Shown: piece after piece, positions 28,453 to 36,826 of the stretch
Numbering within the stretch: the stretch's first letter is position 1
Layout: each line of letters begins with the position of its first letter
NCBI GenBank assembly: GCA_014360985.1
Contig: JACIWK010000013.1
Coordinates: forward strand, 1-47,441
DNA length: 47,441 nt
Reading direction: 5' to 3'
DNA from: Candidatus Bipolaricaulota bacterium
Lineage (GTDB): Bacteria > Bipolaricaulota > Bipolaricaulia > Bipolaricaulales > Bipolaricaulaceae
The notes under the pieces: generated by a model
What the model was told of the DNA's origin: nothing
What the model saw: only the letters and a program-made list of their open reading frames with translations
Databases searched by the model: none
Translations under genes and position numbers: made by a program

Positions 28453-29964
28453 TTACATCGCGAGTTCCGCGGGAACCGTGTGCCCGAGCTCGCGATGGGC
28501 GGCGGCCAGGTGCGCCCGGAACAGGCGATCGAACACGGGCTCGTGCGGGGAGACGTGATGGGGGCCGTACCACCAGAACCAGTCGCTCCCCTCGGCGACG
28601 AGGAGGTGTTCCCGGGCCCGCGTGCGGCCAGGCCCTGGCGACGCTTCGGCCACGGCGGCCTGGGCCCGAGCCAGCTGCGCCCAGGCCGTATTCTGGGCTG
28701 GGTGGCCGATCCAGGTTCGGAAGTCCGCGTCGATCCACGACCCAGGCCACAGATCGCTCAGCACCGCCTCTGCCCCGAACCGATCGAGGTACCCCGCGAC
28801 CGTGGTCGGCACAATCCCGGGGGTCCTACCCAGCGCGCGATAGAGGGCAGCGAAGAACGGTTCGCCGTTTTGGCCGTAGAACTCCCAGGCGTTCTCCCCG
28901 TCCATGGCGACGAGGACAAGCGGAGGTCGTTCGCCGTGCCACGTCCGGCCGATGTCCGTCAACCGGTGGAGGAGGTCCGCGGCCGCGTCCTCCGGCCGCC
29001 AGGCGTGGTAATCGAAGCCGATGCGGTTCGAGAGGAAAGTGTCGCGGAACAGAACGGTGATCTCGCCCTCGGGAGACGCTACCCGCCACGGGCGGTGGAG
29101 CTCCGGCGGCGTGGGTGCTCGCCCAAGCGACCGGGCGAGGATCCCCCCATCGGTGGCGATCCAGCGCACGCCCGCCTCGGTGAGGAGGCCGGCGGCGTCA
29201 GTGCTGACCGCCCCTTCGGCCGGCCACACCCCCTGCGGCCGCCTTCCGAACGTCCCTTCGTGGTGGTCGAGGGCACGGCGGATCTGGTCACGGGCGTCGT
29301 CGGGCGCGGAGAAGGGGGGGAGCTCGTCGTGGGGTTGGGACCGCCGCGCGACCGCTGCGTCGACGAGGAGGGGCAAGATCGGGTGGTAGAACGGCGTCGT
29401 CGAGAGCTCGATCCCTGCCTCCTCCGCGAGGCGGCGGTAGCGGGGAAGGATCCCCGCCACGAGCTGGCGGTGTCGCTCTTCCAGCGCGGCGAGGTCGGCC
29501 GAAGAGAACGAGCCCCGTTCCCACAGCTCCCGCAGGCCGCCCTCCGCAGCGAGCACCGACTGCCCAAGCCAGGCGAGGAGGGACCACCCAAGGAGGGCCC
29601 GCTCCCCTTCGTGTCCAGCCGCAGCACGAATCCGGGCGAGGTCGGGGGCGGGGAGCCCCCGCCCTGCCACCGGAAGCGGGACGTGGCCGGCCCGGAGGTC
29701 GGCCACGGCCTCCGGGGAGGCGCGGGACGGGAGGTAGCAGTCGGTGAGCGTTCCATCTGCGTAACGGCGGAGTTGCTCGGTGAGAGACGGCGTGAAGTTG
29801 ACCGTGACCGGGACCGGCCACCGTTCGATCCACGCCGCCATGTCCGTGTAGTCTTTCGTGGCGCGGAGGCGGGTCCAGGGGAGGAGGTTCACGCCCTCGC
29901 CGGGGAGGGCATACCACGGCTGGTGCATGTGCCACAGGAACACAACGTGGACCCGAGTAGCCAT
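28453..29964 (-). CDS. Glycoside hydrolase family 57 alpha-glucan enzyme
   Basis: 503 residues. The GH57 signatures are in order: WHMHQPWY at the N-terminus (residues 11-18), a catalytic nucleophile Glu250 in GVWPAEGAVS, and the acid/base Asp355 in MDGENAWEFY. The family includes alpha-amylases, 4-alpha-glucanotransferases and branching enzymes. The upstream position to glgC argues for starch or glycogen turnover, but the exact activity is open. No signal peptide is present, so it is cytoplasmic. ATG 29964 is used: the frame runs to 29994, but a TACCAT box lies 8 nt before ATG 29964 with no Shine-Dalgarno. Confidence 0.9.
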   Translation of the reverse strand: MATRVHVVFLWHMHQPWYALPGEGVNLLPWTRLRATKDYTDMAAWIERWPVPVTVNFTPSLTEQLRRYADGTLTDCYLPSRASPEAVADLRAGHVPLPVAGRGLPAPDLARIRAAAGHEGERALLGWSLLAWLGQSVLAAEGGLRELWERGSFSSADLAALEERHRQLVAGILPRYRRLAEEAGIELSTTPFYHPILPLLVDAAVARRSQPHDELPPFSAPDDARDQIRRALDHHEGTFGRRPQGVWPAEGAVSTDAAGLLTEAGVRWIATDGGILARSLGRAPTPPELHRPWRVASPEGEITVLFRDTFLSNRIGFDYHAWRPEDAAADLLHRLTDIGRTWHGERPPLVLVAMDGENAWEFYGQNGEPFFAALYRALGRTPGIVPTTVAGYLDRFGAEAVLSDLWPGSWIDADFRTWIGHPAQNTAWAQLARAQAAVAEASPGPGRTRAREHLLVAEGSDWFWWYGPHHVSPHEPVFDRLFRAHLAAAHRELGHTVPAELAM

Positions 29965-29972
29965 GACGGGGA

Positions 29973-29978
29973 ATGGTA
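29973..29978 (-). promoter_or_regulatory. -10 box placed for a leaderless GH57-operon transcript
   Basis: TACCAT on the - strand, 8 nt before ATG 29964, with no Shine-Dalgarno between. It would drive the six-gene run down to 22772. Confidence 0.45.
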
Positions 29979-30002
29979 GCCGATCGCCCCCCACGGTCCA
30001 AC

Positions 30003-30143
30003 GGCCCCAACCTCATCGATCCCCGCGATGGGCCGCAGGGTCGGGTGGACTATCTGCTCCGCCTGACCGATGGGTTCGAGATCGCCGTCGTCGTGGCGAG
30101 GACCGCGCCGGACAAACTGACCCAGCGGCGCGGAGCGGAGTAA
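30003..30143 (+). pseudogene. Possible HsdR-type N-terminal scrap
   Basis: A + strand frame ending at TAA 30141-30143 reads PNLIDPRDGPQGRVDYLLRL and then FEIAVVVART. It resembles the RVDYLLxxxxxxPIAVVEAK region of type I restriction R subunits, but the catalytic E-x-K is replaced (VAR) and there is no start. Weak call: it may be chance. Nothing else is visible between 29979 and 30205. Confidence 0.3.
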
Positions 30144-30205
30144 GCTTGGCCGACCACCCGGAGCGGGCGGGGCCAGCCCCCCGCCCGGGTAGGGCCCTGT
30201 TGCCC

Positions 30206-31148
30206 ATGCCCACTGAGCGGATCCTGAGACTGCGAAGAGGCGCTCCGGCCGAGCTGGCCCTGCTCTTCCTCAAGCTGGGCATCGTGTCGTTCGGCGGCCC
30301 GGCGGCGCACATCGCGCTCATGGAGGAGGAGACCGTCGCCCGGCGAAAGTGGTTTCCCCGGGCGCAGTCCTGGACATGATCGGCGCGACGAACCTCATCC
30401 CAGGCCCCCACGCGGCGGAGATGGCGATCTGGATCGGGTACCTCCGCGCACGGTGGCCGGGACTGCTCGTCGCGGGGATCGCGTTCATCGTCCCCGGCGT
30501 GCTCCTCTCCTCCCTCCTCGGCGCTGGGTTGGTCGCCGCCGAGAAGAGGGCACTCCCCGACGTGGCAGCCGGGTTGTTCACTGCGGGAGCTCTCGTCGGT
30601 CAGGTCCCCCCACGAAGCCCCACCACAGGGACTGTCGGCCTGTTTTTCCTCGAGGTGGGGGCGCTCCTGTTCGGGAGCGGGATGATGCTGTTCGCGTTCA
30701 TCGAACAGGAGATCGTCGGCCGTGGCTGGCTCACCGCGAGCCAGCTCGCGGACGCCATCGCCGCTGGGCAGGTCACGCCGGGACCGGTGCCTCCCGTCGA
30801 CCACGCTCAGCGGCTGGCTCCTCGCCGGCCCGGGCGGGGCAGCGTTGGCCACGGGCACCGTGTTCCTCCCGGCATTTCTCATCGTCGCGTGCCTCGGCCC
30901 GCTCCTCCCTCGCCTGCAGAAGCGGCGGGGAGCTCGCGAGTTCCTGAACGGCGTCTCGGCGGCGGTGGTCGGGGTGATCCTCGCCGTCACGGTCCGGCGC
31001 GCCTCCAGCGTGCCGTGGGACGTGGGGACGGCCCTCCTCCTCGCGGCGAGCACGGGCCTCGTGTTCCTCGCCAAGTGGCCCGCGTGGAGCGTGGTGCTCC
31101 TCGGTCTGGCGGTCGGAGGGTTGAGGTATCTCGGGGGGGATAGAGAAA
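30206..31148 (+). pseudogene. chrA: Broken chromate transporter (ChrA)
   Basis: ChrA signatures are clear but lie in three frames: KLGIVSFGGPAAHIALMEEE, then ATNLIPGP with the following helices, then GWLLAGPGG with FLPAFL. The first frame change is near 30368, where one base of an expected Phe-Leu codon pair is missing. The second is between 30786 and 30798, after GQVTPGPV. The middle is also short: about 80-90 residues of the first repeat and linker are absent before GALLFGSG. A G-run at 31133-31139 just before an out-of-frame TAG may be a third slip. Sequencing error cannot explain the internal deletion. Confidence 0.75.
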
Positions 31149-31172
31149 GGGGGCGGCTCGATGGCCGCCCCC
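31142..31172 (-). terminator. Rho-independent terminator downstream of the zinc-ribbon gene
   Basis: Perfect 9-bp stem GGGGGCGGC/GCCGCCCCC with a 6-nt loop (31149-31172). It is followed on the - strand by TTTCTCT. It lies 11 nt after the zinc-ribbon stop. No T-run is present on the + side. Confidence 0.8.
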
Positions 31173-31183
31173 TGGATGACCGT

Positions 31184-31354
31184 TTACCGCAGGACGCGCG
31201 GGTTATCGCGCCGCCGCGTGCGGGCACACTTCTGGCAGTAGACCGGGCGATCGGTCTTGGGCTCGAAGGGGAGCTCCTCGATCTTGGTGCCGCAGTCCGC
31301 GCACGTGAGCCCCAAGTGGCTCACGTTATACATCTTGCGCCGCTCGAAAGTCAT
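31184..31354 (-). CDS. Small CxxC...CxxC zinc-ribbon protein
   Basis: 56 residues. ATG 31354 has GGAGG at 5 nt. The core is TCADCG, then FEPKTDRPVYCQKC, followed by a basic tail (ARTRRRDNPRVLR). This matches the CxxC-x17-CxxC zinc-ribbon family whose members bind RNA or DNA or form tails of helicases. No function is assigned. It is monocistronic, with a strong terminator downstream, and is transcribed against the broken chrA. Confidence 0.85.
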   Translation of the reverse strand: MTFERRKMYNVSHLGLTCADCGTKIEELPFEPKTDRPVYCQKCARTRRRDNPRVLR

Positions 31355-31495
31355 GTCGCCTCCTTACCGTGGGCCGATAGAGAACTCCTCGAACCAACGA
31401 TACCCGGAGTGTATCCGGTTTGAGCTGCGGTGCCAGGACACGCGGCCCAACCGATGTCCCCTCAACCCATCTCCTCTCCCGCGCGCGGGCAGGAG

Positions 31496-31501
31496 TACAA
31501 T
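31496..31501 (+). promoter_or_regulatory. Possible -10 box for the exported MBL-fold protein
   Basis: TACAAT, 20 nt before ATG 31522, which here is preceded by a real Shine-Dalgarno (GGAGGTG). No clear -35 box. Confidence 0.45.
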
Positions 31502-31521
31502 GCCGCCGGAGGTGGTTGGGC

Positions 31522-32283
31522 ATGGGGAAGGTCATCCTGTGTGTTGCCGTGCTCGGGGCAGGGGTCGGGGCCGTAGCCAATGCGGTGGAGATCGCCTACC
31601 TCGGCCATTCGTGTTTCGCGCTCCACGTCGAGGGGGGCCCCACGATCCTCATTGATCCCTACGCAGCATTCCTTCCCTATCCCGCCCTTCCCAGACCCGC
31701 CGACGTCGTTCTCATCACCCACGGGCACATCGATCATTGCCCGTACTGCTTCGGGGAGAAGGAGCGGGTGACAGGCGATCCCACCGTCGTCTGGCCGTTC
31801 GGACAGGACGGGCGGGTCCGCGAGGGGCGGTGGCGGATCACCCAGGGCGTCACGGTGGACTTCGTGGAGGCATCCCACGTCACCGCGGGGGGAGGCGGCC
31901 AGGGCTTGGTGTGCCTGTTCAGCTTCGAGCTCGGGGGGGTGCGCTTTGCCCACCTCGGCGACGTCGGGACGACGCTGACGGAGAGCCAAATCCAGGCCTT
32001 GGGAGACGTTGAGGTGCTGTTCATCCCCGTGGGAGGGGCGTACACGATCGGTCCCGAGGAGGTCGTGGCCGTCATCAACCAACTCCCCACGGTGCGAATC
32101 GTCGTTCCCATGCACTACTTCGTGGACGGGTACTGCCCATGGCCCCTCGCCCCGGTGGACGCATTCTTGGCTGCGGTGGGAAAGTCATGGCCCATTCATC
32201 GGATTGGATCGGAGGCTACGGTCACCGCCGACGCGCTGCCGGAGAGCGTTGAGATCTGGGTGATGACGTTTGCGGAGGAGTAA
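31522..32283 (+). CDS. Exported metallo-beta-lactamase-fold hydrolase
   Basis: 253 residues. ATG 31522 has GGAGGTG upstream and gives a signal peptide (VILCVAVLGAGVGAVANA). The mature part starts IAYLGHSCF, continues with ILIDPYAAF and the metal motif THGHIDH (His67, His69, Asp71, His72). Further on are GDVGTTLT and VPMHYFVDG, which supply the remaining ligands. The pattern is that of UlaG/UPF0173-type L-ascorbate-lactonase-like hydrolases, which are usually cytoplasmic. Export is the unusual point. Substrate unknown. It stands alone between pseudogenes. Confidence 0.88.
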   Translation: MGKVILCVAVLGAGVGAVANAVEIAYLGHSCFALHVEGGPTILIDPYAAFLPYPALPRPADVVLITHGHIDHCPYCFGEKERVTGDPTVVWPFGQDGRVREGRWRITQGVTVDFVEASHVTAGGGGQGLVCLFSFELGGVRFAHLGDVGTTLTESQIQALGDVEVLFIPVGGAYTIGPEEVVAVINQLPTVRIVVPMHYFVDGYCPWPLAPVDAFLAAVGKSWPIHRIGSEATVTADALPESVEIWVMTFAEE

Positions 32284-32304
32284 CGGCTGCGTGGGGGGGC
32301 AGGG

Positions 32305-32343
32305 TGGGGGTTCAACCATGGGGCCACTCCCCGTTGACCCCCC
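32305..32343 (+). terminator. GC-rich hairpin after the MBL-fold gene
   Basis: GGGGGTTCAAC at 32306-32316 pairs, with one bulge, with GTTGACCCCC near 32333-32342. An inner GGGG/CCCC stem is also present. There is no T-run, so termination is uncertain. Confidence 0.35.
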
Positions 32344-32366
32344 TGGGTAAAGCTGAGGAGGGACGG

Positions 32367-32605
32367 ATGAGCGATCTCCGGCTCGTGACGTACTGCGGCC
32401 TCTACTGCGGGTAAGAGCTCCCCAACTTCCGAGGGTTCCGGGCGTTCCTCGACCACCTCTGCGACCCGGATCGGTCGTGCCCAGGCGCGGGGGATCCCAA
32501 CCTGCCCCCGGTGCACGGACTACCCGTGCCACCGCATCGCGGCCCTCGCCGCGGGCTACGTGAACCGCATCCCGGACGGAAGGCGCATGCAGCGGATCGG
32601 GGTTC
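32367..32605 (+). pseudogene. Broken DUF3795 protein gene
   Basis: Begins with GAGGAGGGACGG and ATG 32367, reading LVTYCGLYCG, the conserved start of DUF3795 proteins, but hits TAA at 32412-32414. The family reappears out of frame at 32503 as CPRCTDYPCHRIAALAAGY and IPDGRRM. The Cys-rich middle is largely deleted. At least one stop, one frameshift and one deletion are needed to explain it. Confidence 0.65.
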
Positions 32606-32615
32606 CAGCGCGGTC

Positions 32616-32717
32616 CGCCGCCCCGTGGAGGAGAAGGTCGGGGCGGCGTTCGCCACCTCCGCTCGCGGGGGGAAGAAGACGACGCTCCACGCCATCCACC
32701 AGCCGCTCCTCCCCCAC
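32616..32717 (+). pseudogene. Flavodoxin/NADPH-dependent FMN reductase scrap
   Basis: About 34 residues, VEEKVGAAFATSARGGKKTT then LHAIHQPLLPH, match the KVGAAFATSG...GGxETT segment and following helix of flavodoxin-like oxidoreductases. No start or cofactor-binding N-terminus is present. It directly follows the DUF3795 remnant in another frame. Confidence 0.45.
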
Positions 32718-32744
32718 GCGCCCCTGCACAGGACCCGCGCTGCG

Positions 32745-35174
32745 TCACACGAGGAGCTTGCGCAGCCCGAGGTCGAGGAGGAAACAGCACGCCGCAGCCC
32801 AGAGGAAGGCCCGCCCGATCGGAAGCCAGTCCTGCCCCGCACCCGGCGGAGGAGGGAGGATCTCATCGCGCACAACCTCGCCTGCGGAGATGCGCGCAAT
32901 CTCGCGCAGCGCATCGTGATCGGGCCCGAACGCGGCCAGCTCAGCGGGGTAGGGGAGGGCCACCGGGAACGTGCCCCCGTAGCGGCCGGAGGGCTCGGCC
33001 ACGGTGAGGACATAGACCCCGGATCCGGGCGCGGGGAGGGAGGCCTCGTACCGGCCGGGTGCGGTCTGACCGAAGGGGAGCGACCACGACCCGCCCGGCC
33101 CGACGAGCTCGCCGGAGAGGGCGAGGCCGTTGACCCACCTCCCGCCCTCGCTCGCCTCCACCCCGAGGCGGAGGGTGGCTCCGCGTACTTCCCAGTCCAC
33201 GCGCACTACCTGCCGCTCGCCCCACAGGAGCCCAAGGAGGGTCCCCCATAGCTCCCCCAGCTGCGGCGAGGCGAGCCACTGCTGCGTCCAGATCCCGGAG
33301 AGGTCGGCGTTGAGCACCGCAACCTGCCCCAGGCCGAGCTGCCACCGCGCGAGCAACGGATCCCCCGCCGGGGAGAGGAACGCCACATCGGCGGTGGGCT
33401 TCGGGAACGTGAGCGTGTACCCCACGAGCGGCGGGAGCACCCCGGAGAGGGGGAACGCCGCCGCGCCGGGGCCGGGAAGGACCGGGGTCGCGGCCTCCAC
33501 GAACCGGGGCCGGGCCACGCGCTCCGTCTCCTGGACGAGCACCGGGCGCAGGTCGCCCATCGAAGCCAGGACGTAGCTTCGCCCACCGCCGAGGTCGGAA
33601 AGCTCGCGCAGGACCTCCATGTCGGCATCAGCGCCGATGGCGATCGTCGTGATCCCGATTCCGGCCTCAGGCACCGCGGACCGCAGGCCGGCGAGGATCT
33701 CCTCGTCCACGATCGTCTTCCCGTCGGAGATCACGATCGCATGCCGCACGCGCACGTCGAGGGGCAGAAGGGCCTCCACGGCCGCGGCGAGGGCGGGGAA
33801 CACGTCCGTGCCCCCGCTCGCCGTGAGCCCGCGCAGGGCCGCAAAGAGGGCCTCCCGCACCTCGGACACGGGGCCGGGCCGGACGAGCCAGTGCGGCCAG
33901 CGATCGAACGCGATCGCGCCCACGACGTCCTCCCACGGCATCACCTCCACCGCGGCGGCCGCCGCCTCCTTGAGGAGGTCGATCTTGACCACGCCCTCGG
34001 CCATCCCGGACATCGAGGCGGACCGGTCGAGCACGAACACGACCGCCGCCGTCGCCTCCTGGATCCGCTCGGGAACGGTGTAGGTCACGGGGAGGACTTC
34101 TTCCACCGGCCCCAGGTACCCGGCCACGGCGCGGCGGCCCTGGACCACGAGGAGCCCTCCCCCGCCCGCGACCCAGGAACGGAGGGCAGTGAGGGTCCGC
34201 GGACCGAGCAGGCCCAGCGGATGGTCATCGAGGATCACGAGACCCACGCCAGCCAGGTCCTCGGGAGCGAGGGAGGTCCGGCGGTGGAACGGGACCTCAG
34301 CGGCGAGAAGGAGATCGTCCACCGCGCTCGGAGCAGGCCCGACGACGAGGGCCGCGGCGGCCTCGCCCACGGCCACCCCCCAGCTGAGGGCGTTGTTCCC
34401 CGCGACCGCGTCCCCCGCCGCGCTGACCTCGACGCGATAGGTATGGAACCCAACGTCCGGGGGCCGGTCGGTGAACGAGAGGTGGGTCCGCCCGGGAGGG
34501 AGATCGATGGCCAAGCCGCGGATCTCCTCCCCTCCGCGGTAGAGGTGGACCGCAGCCGCGGTGGGCTCGCTCGCCTCGATGGCCACGTCGAGGGTGATCG
34601 CGCCCAGGGGCGCCTCCGCTGGGCCGCGGAACTCGGCCACCCGCACGAGGTCGCCCCGCCCCACGGGGTAGACGTGGACAGGGATCCCACGGGAGCGGGC
34701 TCGGCTCGCGGCGGCGAGGGCGTCCCCGGACGTGGCCCGGCCGTCGGAGAGGAGGACGATCTGGGTCGGCCCATCGGGGGCAAGGGCAAGGGCGAGGTCC
34801 ACCGCCGCTCCGATGTCCGTGCCCGCGGGGCGGACCGCGCCTCCGCTCGGGACCTCGCCCACGGAGGGCCAGCGGCGGACCTCAGCTCCGTCTGCGAACT
34901 CGATCACCCCGACCTCCCCCCCACGCGCCAGGACGGAAGTGGCGAGGTCGGCAAAGGCGAACGCTGCCTCCTCGCCCACGCTCGCCGAGCGGTCGACGAG
35001 GAAGATCACCGCCTCCCCGGTCCGGCGCAGGGCGACCTCGGGACCGGCCAGGGCCAGGGAGAGGAGAGCCAGCGTGACCGCCCGGCCGACGAGGGCACGC
35101 CGGCGGAAGGAGAGGGCGGCCACGGCCAGGGCAGGGACAAGGCCGGCGAGAGCCCACGGGACAAGGAACCGCAT
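32745..35174 (-). CDS. Membrane protein with two VWA domains and a glutamine-amidotransferase-like domain
   Basis: 809 residues. ATG 35174 has AAGGGGA upstream and shares a base with the previous stop (TGATG). Two N-terminal helices (BatA-type N-terminus) are followed by a first VWA domain with an intact MIDAS (FLVDRSASVG, GTDIGA, LSDGRAT). A beta domain, a DJ-1/GATase-like segment (VILDDHPLGLLG ... GGGGLLVVQG), and a second full VWA domain follow (FVLDRSASMSGM, GGTDVFPAL, ISDGKTI). A final beta domain and a C-terminal helix complete it. The order resembles large VWA proteins at the end of MoxR operons, which are thought to present metal-dependent binding sites in the periplasm. It is the last gene of the run. 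Confidence 0.85.
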   Translation of the reverse strand: MRFLVPWALAGLVPALAVAALSFRRRALVGRAVTLALLSLALAGPEVALRRTGEAVIFLVDRSASVGEEAAFAFADLATSVLARGGEVGVIEFADGAEVRRWPSVGEVPSGGAVRPAGTDIGAAVDLALALAPDGPTQIVLLSDGRATSGDALAAASRARSRGIPVHVYPVGRGDLVRVAEFRGPAEAPLGAITLDVAIEASEPTAAAVHLYRGGEEIRGLAIDLPPGRTHLSFTDRPPDVGFHTYRVEVSAAGDAVAGNNALSWGVAVGEAAAALVVGPAPSAVDDLLLAAEVPFHRRTSLAPEDLAGVGLVILDDHPLGLLGPRTLTALRSWVAGGGGLLVVQGRRAVAGYLGPVEEVLPVTYTVPERIQEATAAVVFVLDRSASMSGMAEGVVKIDLLKEAAAAAVEVMPWEDVVGAIAFDRWPHWLVRPGPVSEVREALFAALRGLTASGGTDVFPALAAAVEALLPLDVRVRHAIVISDGKTIVDEEILAGLRSAVPEAGIGITTIAIGADADMEVLRELSDLGGGRSYVLASMGDLRPVLVQETERVARPRFVEAATPVLPGPGAAAFPLSGVLPPLVGYTLTFPKPTADVAFLSPAGDPLLARWQLGLGQVAVLNADLSGIWTQQWLASPQLGELWGTLLGLLWGERQVVRVDWEVRGATLRLGVEASEGGRWVNGLALSGELVGPGGSWSLPFGQTAPGRYEASLPAPGSGVYVLTVAEPSGRYGGTFPVALPYPAELAAFGPDHDALREIARISAGEVVRDEILPPPPGAGQDWLPIGRAFLWAAACCFLLDLGLRKLLV

Positions 35175-36826
35175 CACGTCCCCTTCCGCAGGGCGAGGCC
35201 CCACTCCGCAACGAGCAGGATGAACGCCCCCAGGGCGACCCACGGCCAGGCGACGAGGTCGGCGAGGGCCCGGGCCTCGGTCGGGCCGGCCCTCGCCGCG
35301 GCGTCCGCTGGGAAGGATTCATCGTAGGGCACGTTCACCGCGAGAACCTCCCGCCGCCCCTCGCCCACGAGCTCATACAGCCCGGGCCGGTCGGGGACCC
35401 AGACCTCGCTCACTTTTCCCGTAGGGGTCACAACCTCCGTCCCCGGGGCGAGGGGCAGCGCCTCGCCCACGACGAGCGTTGGCCGGGGGCGATAGGGAAG
35501 GAGCCACGCGAGGACGTTGCGGAGGAGGATCGGGAAGTCCACCACCACGGGGAGGTTGGATCGGGTGAGGTCGAGCGCGAGGAGGGCCCGTCGCCCCTCC
35601 GTTTTCTCCCACCGCGCGAGGGCAGGCTCGTCCCCTACCCACAGGTCGACCACGGCGTCCGTGGGGAGCTCCGCGGGGTGTACCGCGGCGACGCGCCACC
35701 CCTCCGGCGCAATGTGACGGAGGAGGGGTGAGTCCTCCCCCCGGATCGGACCCGCCGCTACAGGTGAACCCAGCTCCGCCTCGGGCGAGCTCGCCCCCAC
35801 GAGGAGCAACGGCCCATCCGGGGACGCGGAGAGCGTGGTTCGCACCGCGACGAGGAGGTCCCATGGTCCTTGGGAGACGCGCTCCACAGGGAGGGCCGCC
35901 TGGAGGGCCGCCCACAGGTAACGGTCCTCTTCCCCCACCCACCCCACGCGGACCGTGCTCGCCCCCCCGAGCGCGTAGTAGCGCACGTTGTCCCATGGGA
36001 AGCCGTCCCCAGGGCGGAGCTCCGCCCGCAGCCCCGGCTGGACGAAGCCAAGCTGGAAGATGAACAGATCCTCGCTTTCCGGCGGGAGGAGCCGAGAGGA
36101 GAGGACGGCTCCGCTGCCAGCATGCACGGCCACCTGCACATCGTGGTAGCGTGGGGTGTCGTTCCGCACGCGGACGAGCGCCTCGTACCCCACCCCGTCG
36201 AGGGCGGGCCGAACGGAGAACGCAACGATCGCCAGGTTGTCCCGCGGCGGGAGGGCGACGACCTCCACGCTGGGGTCGCTGGGGGGATCATCGGTGACGA
36301 CCACGGTGCGGGTGAACCCACCCGGGAGGAGGGCGAGGGCCTGTCCGAGGGGGGAACGCCCACCGAGGGTTGGACTGAAACCGCCGAGGAGGGCCGAGAC
36401 CTCGGCCTGGTTCGCGGTACGAGGAACGAGGACCTGGGGTGGATCAGCCCACATCACGACCGCCCACGGCCCGGAGGACTCGGCGACGAGCTGCCGCACC
36501 AGCGAGAGGGCCTCGTCGGCCCGCCCCGCCATGGACGCTGACGCGTCGAGGATGATCGCCGTCGCTCCGGCTGGCCGCGACACCCGAAGGTAGGGGTGGG
36601 CAAGCGCGAACGCGAACAGAACAACCGCTAGGAGTTGGAGGAGCAGGAGGAGATCGAACCGACCCACCATCCGCTCCAGGCGGCTCGCCCGGTCGGGCGG
36701 GATCCTCTCCCACAGGAACAATGCCGACACGGGATGCTCCCTCTCCCGACGGCGAAAAAAGTAAAGGAGTGCAACGCCCACCGCTGCTGCAACCCACGCC
36801 CACCCCCAGGGGACGAGGAAGCTCAT
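35174..36826 (-). CDS. BatA-like aerotolerance N-terminal/VWA membrane protein
   Basis: 550 residues. ATG 36826 overlaps the DUF58 stop (ATGA). The Bat N-terminal region starts FLVPWGWAW, with helices at ~5-23 and ~58-75 flanking a REREHPVSALFLWERIPPD cytoplasmic loop. A VWA domain follows (IILDASASMAG ... VVVTDDPPSD). The MIDAS is weaker than in its neighbours: the usual GGT-x-L loop reads GGRSPLG, without the Thr. A long beta-rich region and a final helix close the protein. It is related to BatA/B-type proteins that accompany MoxR ATPases. Target unknown. Confidence 0.85.
   Translation of the reverse strand: MSFLVPWGWAWVAAAVGVALLYFFRRREREHPVSALFLWERIPPDRASRLERMVGRFDLLLLLQLLAVVLFAFALAHPYLRVSRPAGATAIILDASASMAGRADEALSLVRQLVAESSGPWAVVMWADPPQVLVPRTANQAEVSALLGGFSPTLGGRSPLGQALALLPGGFTRTVVVTDDPPSDPSVEVVALPPRDNLAIVAFSVRPALDGVGYEALVRVRNDTPRYHDVQVAVHAGSGAVLSSRLLPPESEDLFIFQLGFVQPGLRAELRPGDGFPWDNVRYYALGGASTVRVGWVGEEDRYLWAALQAALPVERVSQGPWDLLVAVRTTLSASPDGPLLLVGASSPEAELGSPVAAGPIRGEDSPLLRHIAPEGWRVAAVHPAELPTDAVVDLWVGDEPALARWEKTEGRRALLALDLTRSNLPVVVDFPILLRNVLAWLLPYRPRPTLVVGEALPLAPGTEVVTPTGKVSEVWVPDRPGLYELVGEGRREVLAVNVPYDESFPADAAARAGPTEARALADLVAWPWVALGAFILLVAEWGLALRKGT

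Noticed and set aside
27157-29979. A 940-codon open frame on the + strand opposite glgC and GH57
   Set aside because: Its translation is Arg/Pro/Gly/His-rich with no motif, and it is antisense to two clear genes. It is a GC-rich shadow.
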